Shown here in pieces: positions 1-9,613 of a stretch of DNA of 64,000 bases. This DNA is from Archangium violaceum (lineage in GTDB: Bacteria; Myxococcota; Myxococcia; Myxococcales; Myxococcaceae). The translations under genes were made by a program, and so were the position numbers. The notes under the pieces were generated by a model. That model had not been told where the DNA came from. It saw only the letters and a program-made list of their open reading frames with translations, and did no database searches. Position 1 is the first letter of the stretch. Every line of letters begins with the position of its first letter. The stretch lies in the NCBI RefSeq assembly GCF_016887565.1, contig NZ_CP069396.1, positions 1,267,001-1,331,000 on the forward strand, written 5' to 3'.

Positions 1-677
<677 letters not shown>

Positions 678-681
<4 letters not shown>

Positions 682-1082
682 GGCTGTCTCTCCTCGGTAA
701 GGGTTCGCGTCTCTCGCGGCACGACCTTCACGGTCGCGGCGCGCGCGCGTGCCCCAAGCATCGGGGCAAGATAGGGGCTGCTCTGGTATTTCGTCCGGTA
801 CGCCTCGTCGACACGGGCGTTGATCGGGCCCTCCACCGGCTCGAAGGCGACCTCCTTCGCCATCCCGGCGGCGGTGATCCGACCCGCCTTCTGCCGCAGC
901 GCCGCCTGGTACCAGCGCGAGTTCCGCCCGTTGTAGGCGCGCACGTAGAGCGTGTCACCGACCGCGACGGACCAGATCCACGTCGGGGTGCCGTACGTCT
1001 TCCCGTCCTCGCGGAACGGTGAGATGTGGAGGTCATCTGCCTCGGCGATCCTGCGGAGTTCGTCATTCAACCAAGTGCTCAT
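678..1082 (-). CDS. DUF2255 family protein
   Basis: A 134-residue protein beginning MSTWLNDELRRIAEADDLHI. The block TYGTPTWIWSVAVGDTLYVR followed by RNSRWYQAALRQKAGRI is characteristic of DUF2255, a small beta-rich family of unknown biochemical role. The start at 1082 was chosen because GAGGAGG lies about nine bases upstream. The frame stays open further upstream, but that part is antisense to the neighbouring reductase gene and is not believed. It is the first gene of the operon DUF2255, CMD, aldo/keto reductase. The 325 bases upstream hold a short-chain dehydrogenase relic and a copy of a probable regulatory region. Confidence 0.85.
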
Positions 1083-1135
1083 GCTTGGGTCCTCCTCGAA
1101 AGTGCATTGACAGCAGGACGGAAGAAGGCGCCTCG

Positions 1136-1193
1136 TCAGCACGCCGTATAGCCGCCATCGACGGCCAGCGCTGCCGTCGGGTTGACCGCGCGG
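1136..1193 (-). pseudogene. Relic of a short-chain dehydrogenase C-terminus
   Basis: Read on the minus strand, the last codons before the TGA at 1136-1138 give NPTAALAVDGGYTAC. This is the typical C-terminal end of short-chain dehydrogenases/reductases (TGxxLxVDGGxTA). No coherent SDR body precedes it, so only the tail survives. Such dehydrogenases commonly sit with CMD proteins and aldo/keto reductases, which suggests that the operon once had another reductase here. The match is short, so confidence is moderate. Confidence 0.45.
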
Positions 1194-1234
1194 CCCGGAT
1201 GGCTGTTGGGTCGTCGAACCATGACGACACCCAC

Positions 1235-1308
1235 AGAAGTACGCCCCGGGCCCGCCGAGAACCAGACGCCGGGAAGTAAATGGGCTTTGAAGCCCTGGTT
1301 GAGAATAG
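1235..1308. repeat. 74-base region duplicated at 2681-2754 (copy A, probable regulatory relic)
   Basis: This 74-base stretch aligns without gaps to 2681-2754, with about 56 identical positions counted by eye. The best kept parts are AGAAGTACGC at the left and GGCTTTGAAGC...CTG.TTGA.AAT at the right. In the other copy the segment is the gap between a divergent LysR gene and its neighbour. Copy A has the same orientation but no LysR gene to its right; 1309-1407 has no convincing gene. It is probably a relic promoter/operator left by duplication and decay. The gap 1083-1407 otherwise holds only the SDR relic. Confidence 0.6.
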
Positions 1309-1407
1309 GCCGTGGCCTTCTTTGACGGCGCTGAAGCCCGCGAGCGGCTGTCCGAACGGCGCTTCCCTTCCTGGGCGGTACTCCTCCTCGAACGCCCGTT
1401 GAGCTCC

Positions 1408-2661
<1,254 letters not shown>

Positions 2662-2680
2662 TTACGCCGGGCTTGCCAAG

Positions 2681-2754
2681 AGAAGTACGCGCCGGGCTCG
2701 CCGACGACTAGGCGTCCGGGAGCGAACAGGCTTTGAAGCTCTGCTTGATAATGA
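2681..2754. promoter_or_regulatory. Divergent promoter/operator region (copy B of the 74-base repeat)
   Basis: This lies in the 194-base gap between the divergent starts of the Tat reductase (2592) and the LysR gene (2787). LysR regulators usually bind such gaps, often at T-N11-A sites inside dyads. The ungapped similarity to 1235-1308 argues that the segment has been kept as a unit and is likely the LysR binding region. No operator was demonstrated. Confidence 0.5.
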
Positions 2755-2786
2755 GCCCGGGTCTGCTCGATAGACGGGCACTCGCG

Positions 2787-3692
2787 ATGAAGACCGCTCT
2801 ACTTCCCCAGCTCCAGGTGTTCCTCGTCGTGGCGCGTCTGCGCAGCTTCAGCGGCGCGGCGCGCGAGCTCGGCCTCTCCACGGCAGCGGTGAGTCAGTCC
2901 GTGCGCCATCTCGAGGAGCAACTGAGCGTGGTGCTGCTCACCCGCACGACGCGCAGCGTGTCGCTGACGGATGCCGGGCGGCGCCTGATCGAGGGCGCGG
3001 GCCCGGGACTGGGCCAGGCGCTCGCCGCCCTCCGCGAGGTGTCCGCGCAGCCGGGGGAGGCGGTGGGCCGGCTGAGGTTGTCGGTGCCGCGGATGGCGGT
3101 GCCCTTCCTCATCACCCCGGTCCTCCCCACCTTCCGTGAGCGCCACCCGCGGGTGGAGGTGGATGTCATCATCGAGGATCGCTTCGTGGACATCGTGGCG
3201 GAGGGCTACGACGCGGGCGTGCGGCTGAGCGAGGCCATTGAGCGCGACATGGTGCAGGTGCGGCTCACCGACCCGTTCCGCTTCGTGGTGGTTGGAGCTC
3301 CCAGCTACCTCGCACGCCACGGCACGCCCCAGCGCCCCGAGGACCTCCTGCGCCACGAGTGCCTCACCTTCCGCTCGGAGACGAACGGCGCGCTCTACGC
3401 GTGGGACCTGGAGCGGGGCCGCAGGACGTGGCGCGTGCCGGTGCGCGGCGGCGTGGTCACCAACGACATCCATCTGCCGGTCGCTCTGGCGCAGGAAGGC
3501 TTGGGGCTGGCGTACGCCTTCGAGCCGGTGGTGGCGGAGCGGCTGCGTACCGGGCAGCTCGTGAGGGTGCTCGAGCCCTACGCGCCCACCGTCCCCGGCT
3601 TCTTTCTCTACTTCCCCAGCCGTGCCCAATGCTCCACGCCTCTGCGCCTCTTCGTCGAGGCTGCCAGGGAGTTGGCCGCCAGGAGGGTGTGA
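2787..3692 (+). CDS. LysR family transcriptional regulator
   Basis: A 301-residue protein of normal LysR length. Residues 1-60 are the winged helix-turn-helix (LPQLQVFLVVARLRSFSGAA, then LGLSTAAVSQSVRHLEEQL, then LLTRTTRSVSLTDAG). The rest is the periplasmic-binding-protein-like effector domain. It resembles the branch that controls oxidoreductase and efflux genes (DYDAGVR-like and HECLTFR blocks). The internal ATG at 2787 is preferred to 2733 because it gives the standard short N-terminus. It is transcribed away from the Tat reductase and towards the lipoprotein CMD gene, and probably regulates one or both; the inducer is unknown. Confidence 0.93.
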   Translation: MKTALLPQLQVFLVVARLRSFSGAARELGLSTAAVSQSVRHLEEQLSVVLLTRTTRSVSLTDAGRRLIEGAGPGLGQALAALREVSAQPGEAVGRLRLSVPRMAVPFLITPVLPTFRERHPRVEVDVIIEDRFVDIVAEGYDAGVRLSEAIERDMVQVRLTDPFRFVVVGAPSYLARHGTPQRPEDLLRHECLTFRSETNGALYAWDLERGRRTWRVPVRGGVVTNDIHLPVALAQEGLGLAYAFEPVVAERLRTGQLVRVLEPYAPTVPGFFLYFPSRAQCSTPLRLFVEAARELAARRV

Positions 3693-3836
3693 TGGGCAGT
3701 CGCACACTGTCAATCACCGCTTCAAGGCCTATTTGTCCCTGACACGTAGTCATCCGAGCACCTGGGGCGTATCTATTTGTAGACGGGGAGCAACGCCGAG
3801 CTCTGCTGTCACTGTTCATTCAATGGAGGGACGTCG

Positions 3837-4673
3837 ATGAAACGACTCACCACAACCGTCCTGTTGCTCCCGCTGCTACTTTCAGGCTGTTCGCATGCGA
3901 ACGGAGTAGGAGTTGCTCCAGATCTCAGGACGTCGCCGGCAGTAGCCCCTCAGGCGAAGCAGCCCAACATCGAGGGCCGGAGGCTGTCACCTGACGACGT
4001 CCGGCGGGTTGCGCCTGCCCTCGAGCAGTACACCCAGGAGCGCCTTTACGGCGAGGTATGGAAGCGTCCCGGCCTCACGCCGCGCGACCGCAGCATCGTC
4101 ACGATCGCTACCCTGATCGCGCGCAACCAGGCACCGGCGCTTCCCTACTATTTCAACCAGGCCCTCGATAACGGCGTCAAGCCGAGCGAACTCTCGGAGA
4201 TCATCACGCATCTCGCGTTCTATTCGGGCTGGGCGAATGCCTTTGCGGCCGTCGGGGCGGCGAAGGACGTCTTTGCTCAGCGCGGCATCGGACCTGATCA
4301 GGTCCCGCCGGCCTCTGTTGAGCTTCTTCCCCTGGACGAGGCCGCCGAGGCGCGACGCGCAGCTCAGGTCGAGGCGAGTTTCGGGGCGGTCGCTCCGGGA
4401 GTCGTGCAGTACACCACTGACGTGCTCTTCCGTGATCTCTGGTTGCGTCCGGCCCTGGCGCCCCGGGACCGGAGCTTGGTGACGGTGAGCGCCCTGGTTG
4501 CTTCAGGCCAGGTCGCGCAGATCCCCTATCACCTGAACAGGGCGATGGATAACGGCCTGACGCGAGCGCAGGCGTCCGAGATGCTCACGCACTTGGCCTT
4601 CTATGCAGGTTGGCCGAACGTCTTTTCCGCACTCCCCGTGGCCAAGGACGTGTTTGAGAAGCGTCCAAAATGA
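3837..4673 (+). CDS. Lipoprotein with two CMD domains
   Basis: A 278-residue protein. Residues 1-18 form a lipoprotein signal ending in the lipobox LLSGC, so it should be anchored in the envelope. Two CMD-family domains follow: about 50-150 ([20 protein letters not shown] ... [19 protein letters not shown]) and about 175-275 ([20 protein letters not shown] ... [19 protein letters not shown]). The second is closer to the cytosolic CMD protein at 349-681. No CxxC is present in either half. GGAGGG precedes the start. With the Tat-exported reductase nearby, it suggests that the same chemistry operates outside the cytoplasm. The substrate is unknown. Confidence 0.88.
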   Translation: MKRLTTTVLLLPLLLSGCSHANGVGVAPDLRTSPAVAPQAKQPNIEGRRLSPDDVRRVAPALEQYTQERLYGEVWKRPGLTPRDRSIVTIATLIARNQAPALPYYFNQALDNGVKPSELSEIITHLAFYSGWANAFAAVGAAKDVFAQRGIGPDQVPPASVELLPLDEAAEARRAAQVEASFGAVAPGVVQYTTDVLFRDLWLRPALAPRDRSLVTVSALVASGQVAQIPYHLNRAMDNGLTRAQASEMLTHLAFYAGWPNVFSALPVAKDVFEKRPK

Positions 4674-4704
4674 GGCGCGTGGCCGGTGTGAGTCCGCCGC
4701 CGGG

Positions 4705-4821
4705 GCGGTCTCGCTGCCCTTCAACCCGGCGAAGCTCAAGGGGCTCTCGGCGAAGCTCCTTCGCAGGCGCCACGAGAACAACTACGGCGGGGCGGTGAAG
4801 AACCTCAACAACGCTCGTCGG
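4705..4821 (+). pseudogene. N-terminal fragment of an Fe/Mn superoxide dismutase
   Basis: The frame reads [20 protein letters not shown] then [16 protein letters not shown]. This matches the N-terminal helix hairpin of a Fe/Mn superoxide dismutase branch ([22 protein letters not shown]). The similarity stops near 4821, where an unrelated fragment begins on the other strand. The remaining three quarters of the gene, including all but the first metal-ligand region, are gone. It is a relic cut by recombination. Confidence 0.6.
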
Positions 4822-4960
4822 CGATCAGCACGGGCAGCGAACTGCGGATGCCTTGGCCCATCTCCGAGCGGTGGCAGACGATCGTCACCAGCCCGTCGGG
4901 AGCTACGTGCACGAAGACGTTCGGGTTCAGCCCCGGGGCGGAGGACTCCTCGGCCGGGGA
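4814..4960 (-). pseudogene. N-terminal fragment of a molybdopterin-dependent oxidoreductase large subunit
   Basis: On the minus strand the codons give [20 protein letters not shown] then [20 protein letters not shown]. This is the start of the xanthine dehydrogenase/isoquinoline 1-oxidoreductase beta-subunit fold (PNAFVRIAPDGTVTV....EMGQG...LP.L.AEEL). The similarity runs for about 45 residues and stops where the superoxide dismutase fragment begins on the opposite strand. The rest of the roughly 700-residue enzyme is absent. Between 4960 and 5162 nothing recognisable was found. Confidence 0.6.
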
Positions 4961-5161
4961 GCGTATAGGCAGGATAGAGGCGGTGTGGAGGGGGAGGGCT
5001 GGTGCAGAGGGGCGGAGGAGGGCCGCTGACGGGTGCCGGCCGAGCTGAGAGCCGGGCCGGTGGAGAGGCCACGCAGCCTCCTTGGGCATGCCTGCCCAGG
5101 CCGCCCTCCCATGAGGGGCGCGGCAGGGGCATCAGGTCTCTTGGCTGTGGCGGCGTAAGCC

Positions 5162-5720
5162 TCAACACCAAGCGCCCTGGGGTGGCGCTCGCGCCGGGGT
5201 CAGGCTCGCACCTGCCGTGGGCAGTCCCAGATGCTCCAAAATCGCGCGCACCCCTCTGGCTTGCTTCACGTACGCCAGCACCCGCCGCCTGCCTCCACAC
5301 CTGACGCAGGTGAAGCCCGTCCACCGCGAATGTCCTGCGCAGCAGCCCTGCCCAGTCTACTGGCGGCGTCCTCTCCTTCCTCCGCTCCTGCCTCGTTCCT
5401 GCCTCAGGCGCCACGCTCGCCTCCTCTGCTCCTACCTGGGGGCGCGTCACGCTCCTCTCCTCCGCTCCTGCTTGGGGGAGCTGAAATGGCCGCACTTTCG
5501 CGCCTGGAGCGAAGACGCCATGAAACCTCGTGAGGTTTGCCCGAGGCGGAGGCACCAGGGACGCCACACGTCGTAAGAATTCCAGCCCGGTGAAGAGCAG
5601 GTGCGTGGTGCCGTCGGGCAGCGGGCGCTTCATCCGCCAGGCGATGCGGCCGTCCTCCGCTCGTGACAAACGCTCCAGCGCCAGCGCGCCGCGCGCCCCG
5701 TAGCGGCACAGCCGCTCCAC
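5162..5720 (-). pseudogene. IS91-type (Y2) transposase, C-terminal fragment with a frameshift
   Basis: The minus strand carries VERLCRYGARGALALERLSR, then KRPLPDGTTHLLFTGLEFLR, then PPPRANLTRFHGVFAPGAKV. These are diagnostic of the Y2/IS91 transposase C-terminal half. Near 5316-5320 the frame must shift by one base, after FAVD, to continue with the zinc motif CVRCGGRRRVLAYV and the family-typical end ARGVRAILEHLGLPTAG. It stops at TGA 5162-5164. The catalytic tyrosine region is missing. It is a dead copy, truncated at its 5' side close to the recombinase cassette. Confidence 0.75.
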
Positions 5721-5766
5721 ATCCCATTCGCAGACTACGATACATGCAGGGCCGGTTTCGGGCTGC

Positions 5767-6210
5767 GTGACCATCACCCTGCCGACTCATCCGCTCCAAG
5801 GCGTGCAGTTGCCGTTCATCCGCACCGTCCGCAGCCAGGACGGCAGGCGGTACATCGATGTGGAGCACCCACCTGGCTGGTGCATGAGGCTTCCCATCGA
5901 GTGGACAGACCGCTCCCCGCCTCAGCTTCCACCCAGCATCGGCGGTCGTGAGGCTCGCCTCGGCATTTCCGACCTGCTCAAGCTCGCTGATGCTGTTGAG
6001 GTGGCACTTCGCCAAGAGCCTGCCCCGCCGCCTGATTATGACTCAGCGGCTGCGCATAGCTTTATCCATGTTGCCTCCTCCAGTCCCTCAACCCGCACTG
6101 CCCTGGTCAACACTGCCCGCCGCAATCCGACAAGACCTCCTCAGAGCGTGGACGACCCTCCTGCACAAAATGCTTCGCGCCGAGGCCGCAAGCGCGGAGG
6201 AAAGCGATGA
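5767..6210 (+). CDS. DUF5372 family protein, partner of the recombinase
   Basis: A 147-residue protein with a GTG start. Residues 5-80 match the DUF5372 pattern: THPLQGVQLPF near the start, then a short beta-rich core with LPIEWTDRSPPQ and GISDLLKLADAVE. The last 60 residues are basic and of low complexity and overlap another open frame. DUF5372 proteins are small proteins of unknown function often found just upstream of large serine recombinases. The stop overlaps the recombinase start (ATGA at 6207-6210), so the two are translationally coupled. A role as accessory protein of the cassette is inference. Confidence 0.7.
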   Translation: MTITLPTHPLQGVQLPFIRTVRSQDGRRYIDVEHPPGWCMRLPIEWTDRSPPQLPPSIGGREARLGISDLLKLADAVEVALRQEPAPPPDYDSAAAHSFIHVASSSPSTRTALVNTARRNPTRPPQSVDDPPAQNASRRGRKRGGKR

Positions 6211-6298
6211 ACGAGAAGATTCGAGCAACCCATCTGGAGCGGCGCGCGATTGTCTACCTGCGACAGTCCACACTCAAGCAGGTCCACGAACACCATGA
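6038..6298 (+). CDS. Possible small nested protein of the recombinase cassette
   Basis: This open frame of 86 codons overlaps the 3' part of the DUF5372 gene and the first 92 bases of the recombinase gene in a different frame. Its middle (LPWSTLPAAIRQDLLRAWTT then LLHKMLRAEA) looks like a real amphipathic helical protein. The DUF5372 frame is of low complexity over the same bases. Translation could begin at 6038 or at the second ATG at 6068. Small helical proteins of this kind often accompany DUF5372 and recombinase genes, so it may be the third gene of the cassette. No clear ribosome site was found, and the call is tentative. Confidence 0.4.
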   Translation: MTQRLRIALSMLPPPVPQPALPWSTLPAAIRQDLLRAWTTLLHKMLRAEAASAEESDEREDSSNPSGAARDCLPATVHTQAGPRTP

Positions 6299-8330
6299 AT
6301 CCACCGCTCGCCAGTATGCCCTGCAACAGCGGGCCTTGGAGCTGGGTTGGCCGACCGAGCGGATAGAGACCTTGGATGAGGACATGGGCCAGAGCGGTGC
6401 AAGCGCGAGCTGGCGTGCAGGCTTCCAACGGCTGGCCGAGGACGTTGCACGCGGACGAGTAGGAGCCATCTTCTCCCTGGAAGTTTCGCGCCTGGCCCGC
6501 TCTTCAGCGGACTGGCACCGCCTGCTCGAACTGTGTGCCCTGGCCGATGTCCTCATCGCAGACGAGGACTCCGTCTTCAGCCCTCGGGATTACAATGACC
6601 GGTTGTTGCTCGGTCTCAAAGGCACCATGAGTGAGGCCGAGCAGTACTGGATGCGCCTGCGCCTGCAAGGGGGCAGACTCTCCAAGGCCAGGCGGGGCGA
6701 GCTCTTTCTCCCGCCACCGGTCGGCTACGAATGGGATGAAGCGGCTCAGCGCTTGCGCCTCGACCCTGACGAGCAGGTCCAACGCATGGTGCGCCTGGTC
6801 TTCGAGCGCTTTCGTATGGAGGGCAGTGCCTTCGCGGTCATGCGCTACTTCGAAAGGAATGGGCTGAAGATGCCTGTTCGCTCTCAAAGCATGCACCAGG
6901 TGCGCTGGGGTCCCGCACGTCACGGAACCATCCTCCAGATACTTCACAATCCCGCATACGCGGGTGCCTACGTCTTCGGCCGCCGCGAGGAGCATCTGGC
7001 GCTGGTGAATGGTCAGTTGAAGCGACGGCGCATCATCAAAATGCCACAGGAAGAATGGAAGGTATGTCTGCGAGACCACCACCCGGCATATATTTCCTGG
7101 GAGGAATACCTGGCCAACCAGAAGAAGCTCCATGAAAACCGCTCCAACTCCAGGTTGCCGGACCAACGTGGTGCTGCTCGCGAAGGGAATGCGCTGCTGC
7201 AAGGCCTCGTGCTGTGTGGGCGGTGTGGCCACCGCATGCAGACGCGCTATCACGGCCTACGACGCCATGCGTACTACGAGTGCCGTAGTCCCACACCAGA
7301 AGGTGGCGACAAGAGCATGTGCTGGATGGTCGCGGCAGCAGCGATTGATGAGGCCGTTGCCAGGCTCTTTCTCGAGGTAACTCAGCCCCCAGAAATCGAA
7401 CTCGGGCTCGCCGTGGCCCGAGAGGTGGAACGCCAGGTGGGCGAGGTCCAGCATCAATGGAAGTTGCGCTTGGAGCGTGTCCGCTATGAGGCTCAACTGG
7501 CGGAGCGCCGCTATAAGGCCATTGACCCAGATAACCGTGTCGTGGCCCGGACTCTTGAGCGCGAGTGGGACGACCGTCTTCGCGAACTCGAAGAGGCTGA
7601 GCACGAGTACCAGGAGGTCCTCAAGCGCGAGAAGCTCGAACTGACGGACAAGGACCGGGCAAGAATCCTTGCTCTCTCAAAAGACCTGTCTCGCGTCTGG
7701 AATGCGAAGAGCACGACCCATGCAGAGCGCAAAAATCTCCTCCGTATCCTTGTGCGAGAGGTAACGCTGAGGCCGCTCGAAGTGCCCGAGCGGATGACGC
7801 GTATTCAGGTGGTCTGGCAGACGGGGGCGAGCAGTGACCTCAGCATCCCACGTCGTACTCGATTCGAGGCAAGGAAGACCTCCGCCGAAGCTGTCGAGTG
7901 CATTCGCACGCTGTTCGAAGAAAAGAGGAGCGATGACGAGATAGCGGTCGAACTCAATCGGCGCGGCTTGCGCTCCGGTGGCAAACGCCCTTGGGATGCG
8001 AAGGCAGTGAGTTGGGTCCGCTGGCGCCACGGTCTCCATCACTTGCCCGTGCCACCGCAGGCGGGGCCGCAACCCACTCGCCGAGCTGATGGCCTCTACT
8101 CCGTGCGCGGGGTGGCTGAGTACTTCAACGTCACCAGGTGGATAGTGTACTACTGGATAAAAGAGGGCTGGCTCAAGGGTGTCGAGGGCGGTGGGATGGG
8201 GCGCTGCTGGTGGTTCAAGCTGGATAGCCAGACAATCAAGCGCCTGACTGATGCCAGGTCCCGAGGGTACGGGCCAGGCGGGCGTAGTCATTCCCAGAGC
8301 CGTCTCCGAGAAGAGGGGCATTATGCATAG
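6207..8330 (+). CDS. Large serine recombinase (resolvase/invertase family)
   Basis: A 707-residue recombinase. Residues about 13-155 are the resolvase catalytic domain with YLRQST (nucleophile Ser21, Arg19) and the GRVGAIFSLEVSRLARS block. About 170-275 is the recombinase domain (PPVGYEWDEAAQRLRLDP). A zinc ribbon follows with Cys337, Cys340, Cys359 and Cys372, then a coiled coil at about 410-500. Near the C-terminus a helix-turn-helix-like segment (YFNVTRWIVYYWIKEGWLKG) may give added DNA specificity. All catalytic features look intact and there is no frameshift, so it may be active. It probably moves the cassette beginning near 5.7 kb. No direct repeats or attachment core could be identified at either side by eye. 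Confidence 0.93.
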   Translation: MNEKIRATHLERRAIVYLRQSTLKQVHEHHESTARQYALQQRALELGWPTERIETLDEDMGQSGASASWRAGFQRLAEDVARGRVGAIFSLEVSRLARSSADWHRLLELCALADVLIADEDSVFSPRDYNDRLLLGLKGTMSEAEQYWMRLRLQGGRLSKARRGELFLPPPVGYEWDEAAQRLRLDPDEQVQRMVRLVFERFRMEGSAFAVMRYFERNGLKMPVRSQSMHQVRWGPARHGTILQILHNPAYAGAYVFGRREEHLALVNGQLKRRRIIKMPQEEWKVCLRDHHPAYISWEEYLANQKKLHENRSNSRLPDQRGAAREGNALLQGLVLCGRCGHRMQTRYHGLRRHAYYECRSPTPEGGDKSMCWMVAAAAIDEAVARLFLEVTQPPEIELGLAVAREVERQVGEVQHQWKLRLERVRYEAQLAERRYKAIDPDNRVVARTLEREWDDRLRELEEAEHEYQEVLKREKLELTDKDRARILALSKDLSRVWNAKSTTHAERKNLLRILVREVTLRPLEVPERMTRIQVVWQTGASSDLSIPRRTRFEARKTSAEAVECIRTLFEEKRSDDEIAVELNRRGLRSGGKRPWDAKAVSWVRWRHGLHHLPVPPQAGPQPTRRADGLYSVRGVAEYFNVTRWIVYYWIKEGWLKGVEGGGMGRCWWFKLDSQTIKRLTDARSRGYGPGGRSHSQSRLREEGHYA

Positions 8331-8494
8331 CGCACCCAGGCCCTGCCTGTCGTTGGCATGCAGATGCGTGTTGGCGTGCAGGGAGGATTCCTCGGAGGTG
8401 TTTGAGCCTGGGCAGGGGTGCGATGGACCTCGTCCACCGCGGAGTGGGCTACCTGCTCCAGGGCGGCAAGGTGCTCCTCGGAGCGCCCGGCGGC

Positions 8495-9301
8495 TCACCG
8501 CCGCAGGAGCTCGTTGCCAATGGCCCGCTGTGCCTCGAACGTTCTGGGAACGGTGGAGGGCGCCTGGTGCGTCCACATGCCGAAGTTGAGCAGGCCGTAG
8601 ATGCGTGGGTCACTGCGGGCGAGGTCGTAATACTCCCAGTTCGCGCGGGCGAGCGCCGCGTCATCGCTGTACGCGCTGACCAGATAGGATTGCGGCACCA
8701 GCCAGAGCTTCTGGGAGGGCGTCAGGGTGGCACGCAGCGTGTTGAGATGGCCCACCACCTCCGACAGAGGGCCGTAGTGGTCGAAGCCCACCCAGTCCGC
8801 ACGCGCGGGAGTGACGAGTGACGGCGACAGCGAGGGCACCGCATGCACCACCATCACCGGGATGGAGGGGAACGTGTCCTTGATGGTGTTCACGCACGTC
8901 TCCAGGTCCCTCACGGATACGCCTACCCAGTAGGGCTCATCGATGACGTAGAACCCCCCCACACTCCCCAGGTACGGGGTGATTTGAGTGACGAGCTGGT
9001 TCCATGCCCGCGCATGGTCCGGGCGCAGCGTCGAGCCGTTGAAGAACTGCCAGCGCGTCTCCAGCAGGCACTTCACCCCGCGCGCGGCGCAAGCGGCGAG
9101 GTCCTCGGGGCGTTGAACGAAGTTGAGGTTGGTATGGGCCGTCACCTCATCCAGGTGGGGGCCATGACTCCCGGACTGGGCCCAATAGTAGCCATGGTGC
9201 TTCAGGTGGTTCACCACCGGGGAGACCGCCACGTCATCGAAGCGGGACACCTGTCCGTTCTCCAGGTACGCCCCCAGGTACAGGTACGCCGAGGAGGGAA
9301 G
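8495..9301 (-). pseudogene. TIM-barrel glycoside hydrolase-like gene lacking its 5' end
   Basis: The open frame encodes about 268 residues with glycosidase-like features: VKCLLETRWQFF, a likely acid/base segment GGFYVIDEPYWVG, ADWVGFDHYGPL, and a C-terminal LLNFGMWTH strand. The frame starts abruptly (ALPSSAYLYLGAYLENG) with no signal peptide or plausible start. The similarity ends near 9301, where a GNAT fragment begins on the opposite strand. The N-terminal part of a secreted barrel enzyme therefore seems lost. The exact family was not recognised. A GTG at 9250 could still give a shorter product. Confidence 0.55.
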
Positions 9302-9569
9302 TGCGCCCGGCCCGTTCAGCCGGGCGGTCTACCTCGGCTCGCTGGGCGTCGAGCCGTCGCTGGCCGGGCGCGGACACGGGGGCCGGCTGCTCCAGCAAAC
9401 CCTCACCGGATTGGCGCGGCGTTGGACGACCTGCGTCCTGCGCACCGAGCAGCCGCGCAACATCGCCTTCTACCGCAAGCACGGCTTCAAGCTGGTGGAC
9501 GAGAGCGTGGTGCCGGTGAGCGGGCTCCCCGTATGGGTCTTCTCACGCCCGCTCGAGAAGACGCGCTGA
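9302..9569 (+). pseudogene. GNAT acetyltransferase, C-terminal fragment
   Basis: The frame to the TGA at 9567-9569 reads FSRAVYLGSLGVEPSLAGRG, then HGGRLLQQTLTGLARR, then RNIAFYRKHGFKLVDES. These are the acetyl-CoA-binding motif A (V.P...G.G.G..L) and motif B (N..FY.K.GF) of GNAT N-acetyltransferases. The N-terminal half and the start are absent; the frame meets the truncated glycosidase-like gene at about 9301. Both genes lost their 5' ends at the same point, as expected from one deletion between divergent genes. Confidence 0.65.
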
Positions 9570-9576
9570 CGCGGGT

Positions 9577-9603
9577 AGCCCTCACCGCGGTGGGATGAGG
9601 GCT
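9577..9603. terminator. Bidirectional hairpin terminator
   Basis: AGCCCTCA and TGAGGGCT form an eight-base-pair stem around an eleven-base loop. It lies between the stops of two convergent genes (9569 and 9614), so it can end both transcripts. Confidence 0.55.
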
Positions 9604-9613
9604 CCTGTCCTTC

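Noticed and set aside
1309-1407. Codons resembling the first helix of a LysR protein to the right of repeat copy A
   Set aside because: The resemblance (AVAFFDGAEARERLSE) is too short and lacks the recognition helix, so it is not called as a LysR remnant.
5217-5576. Plus-strand open frames over the IS91 fragment
   Set aside because: They are antisense to codons that match the Y2 transposase and have no domain of their own.
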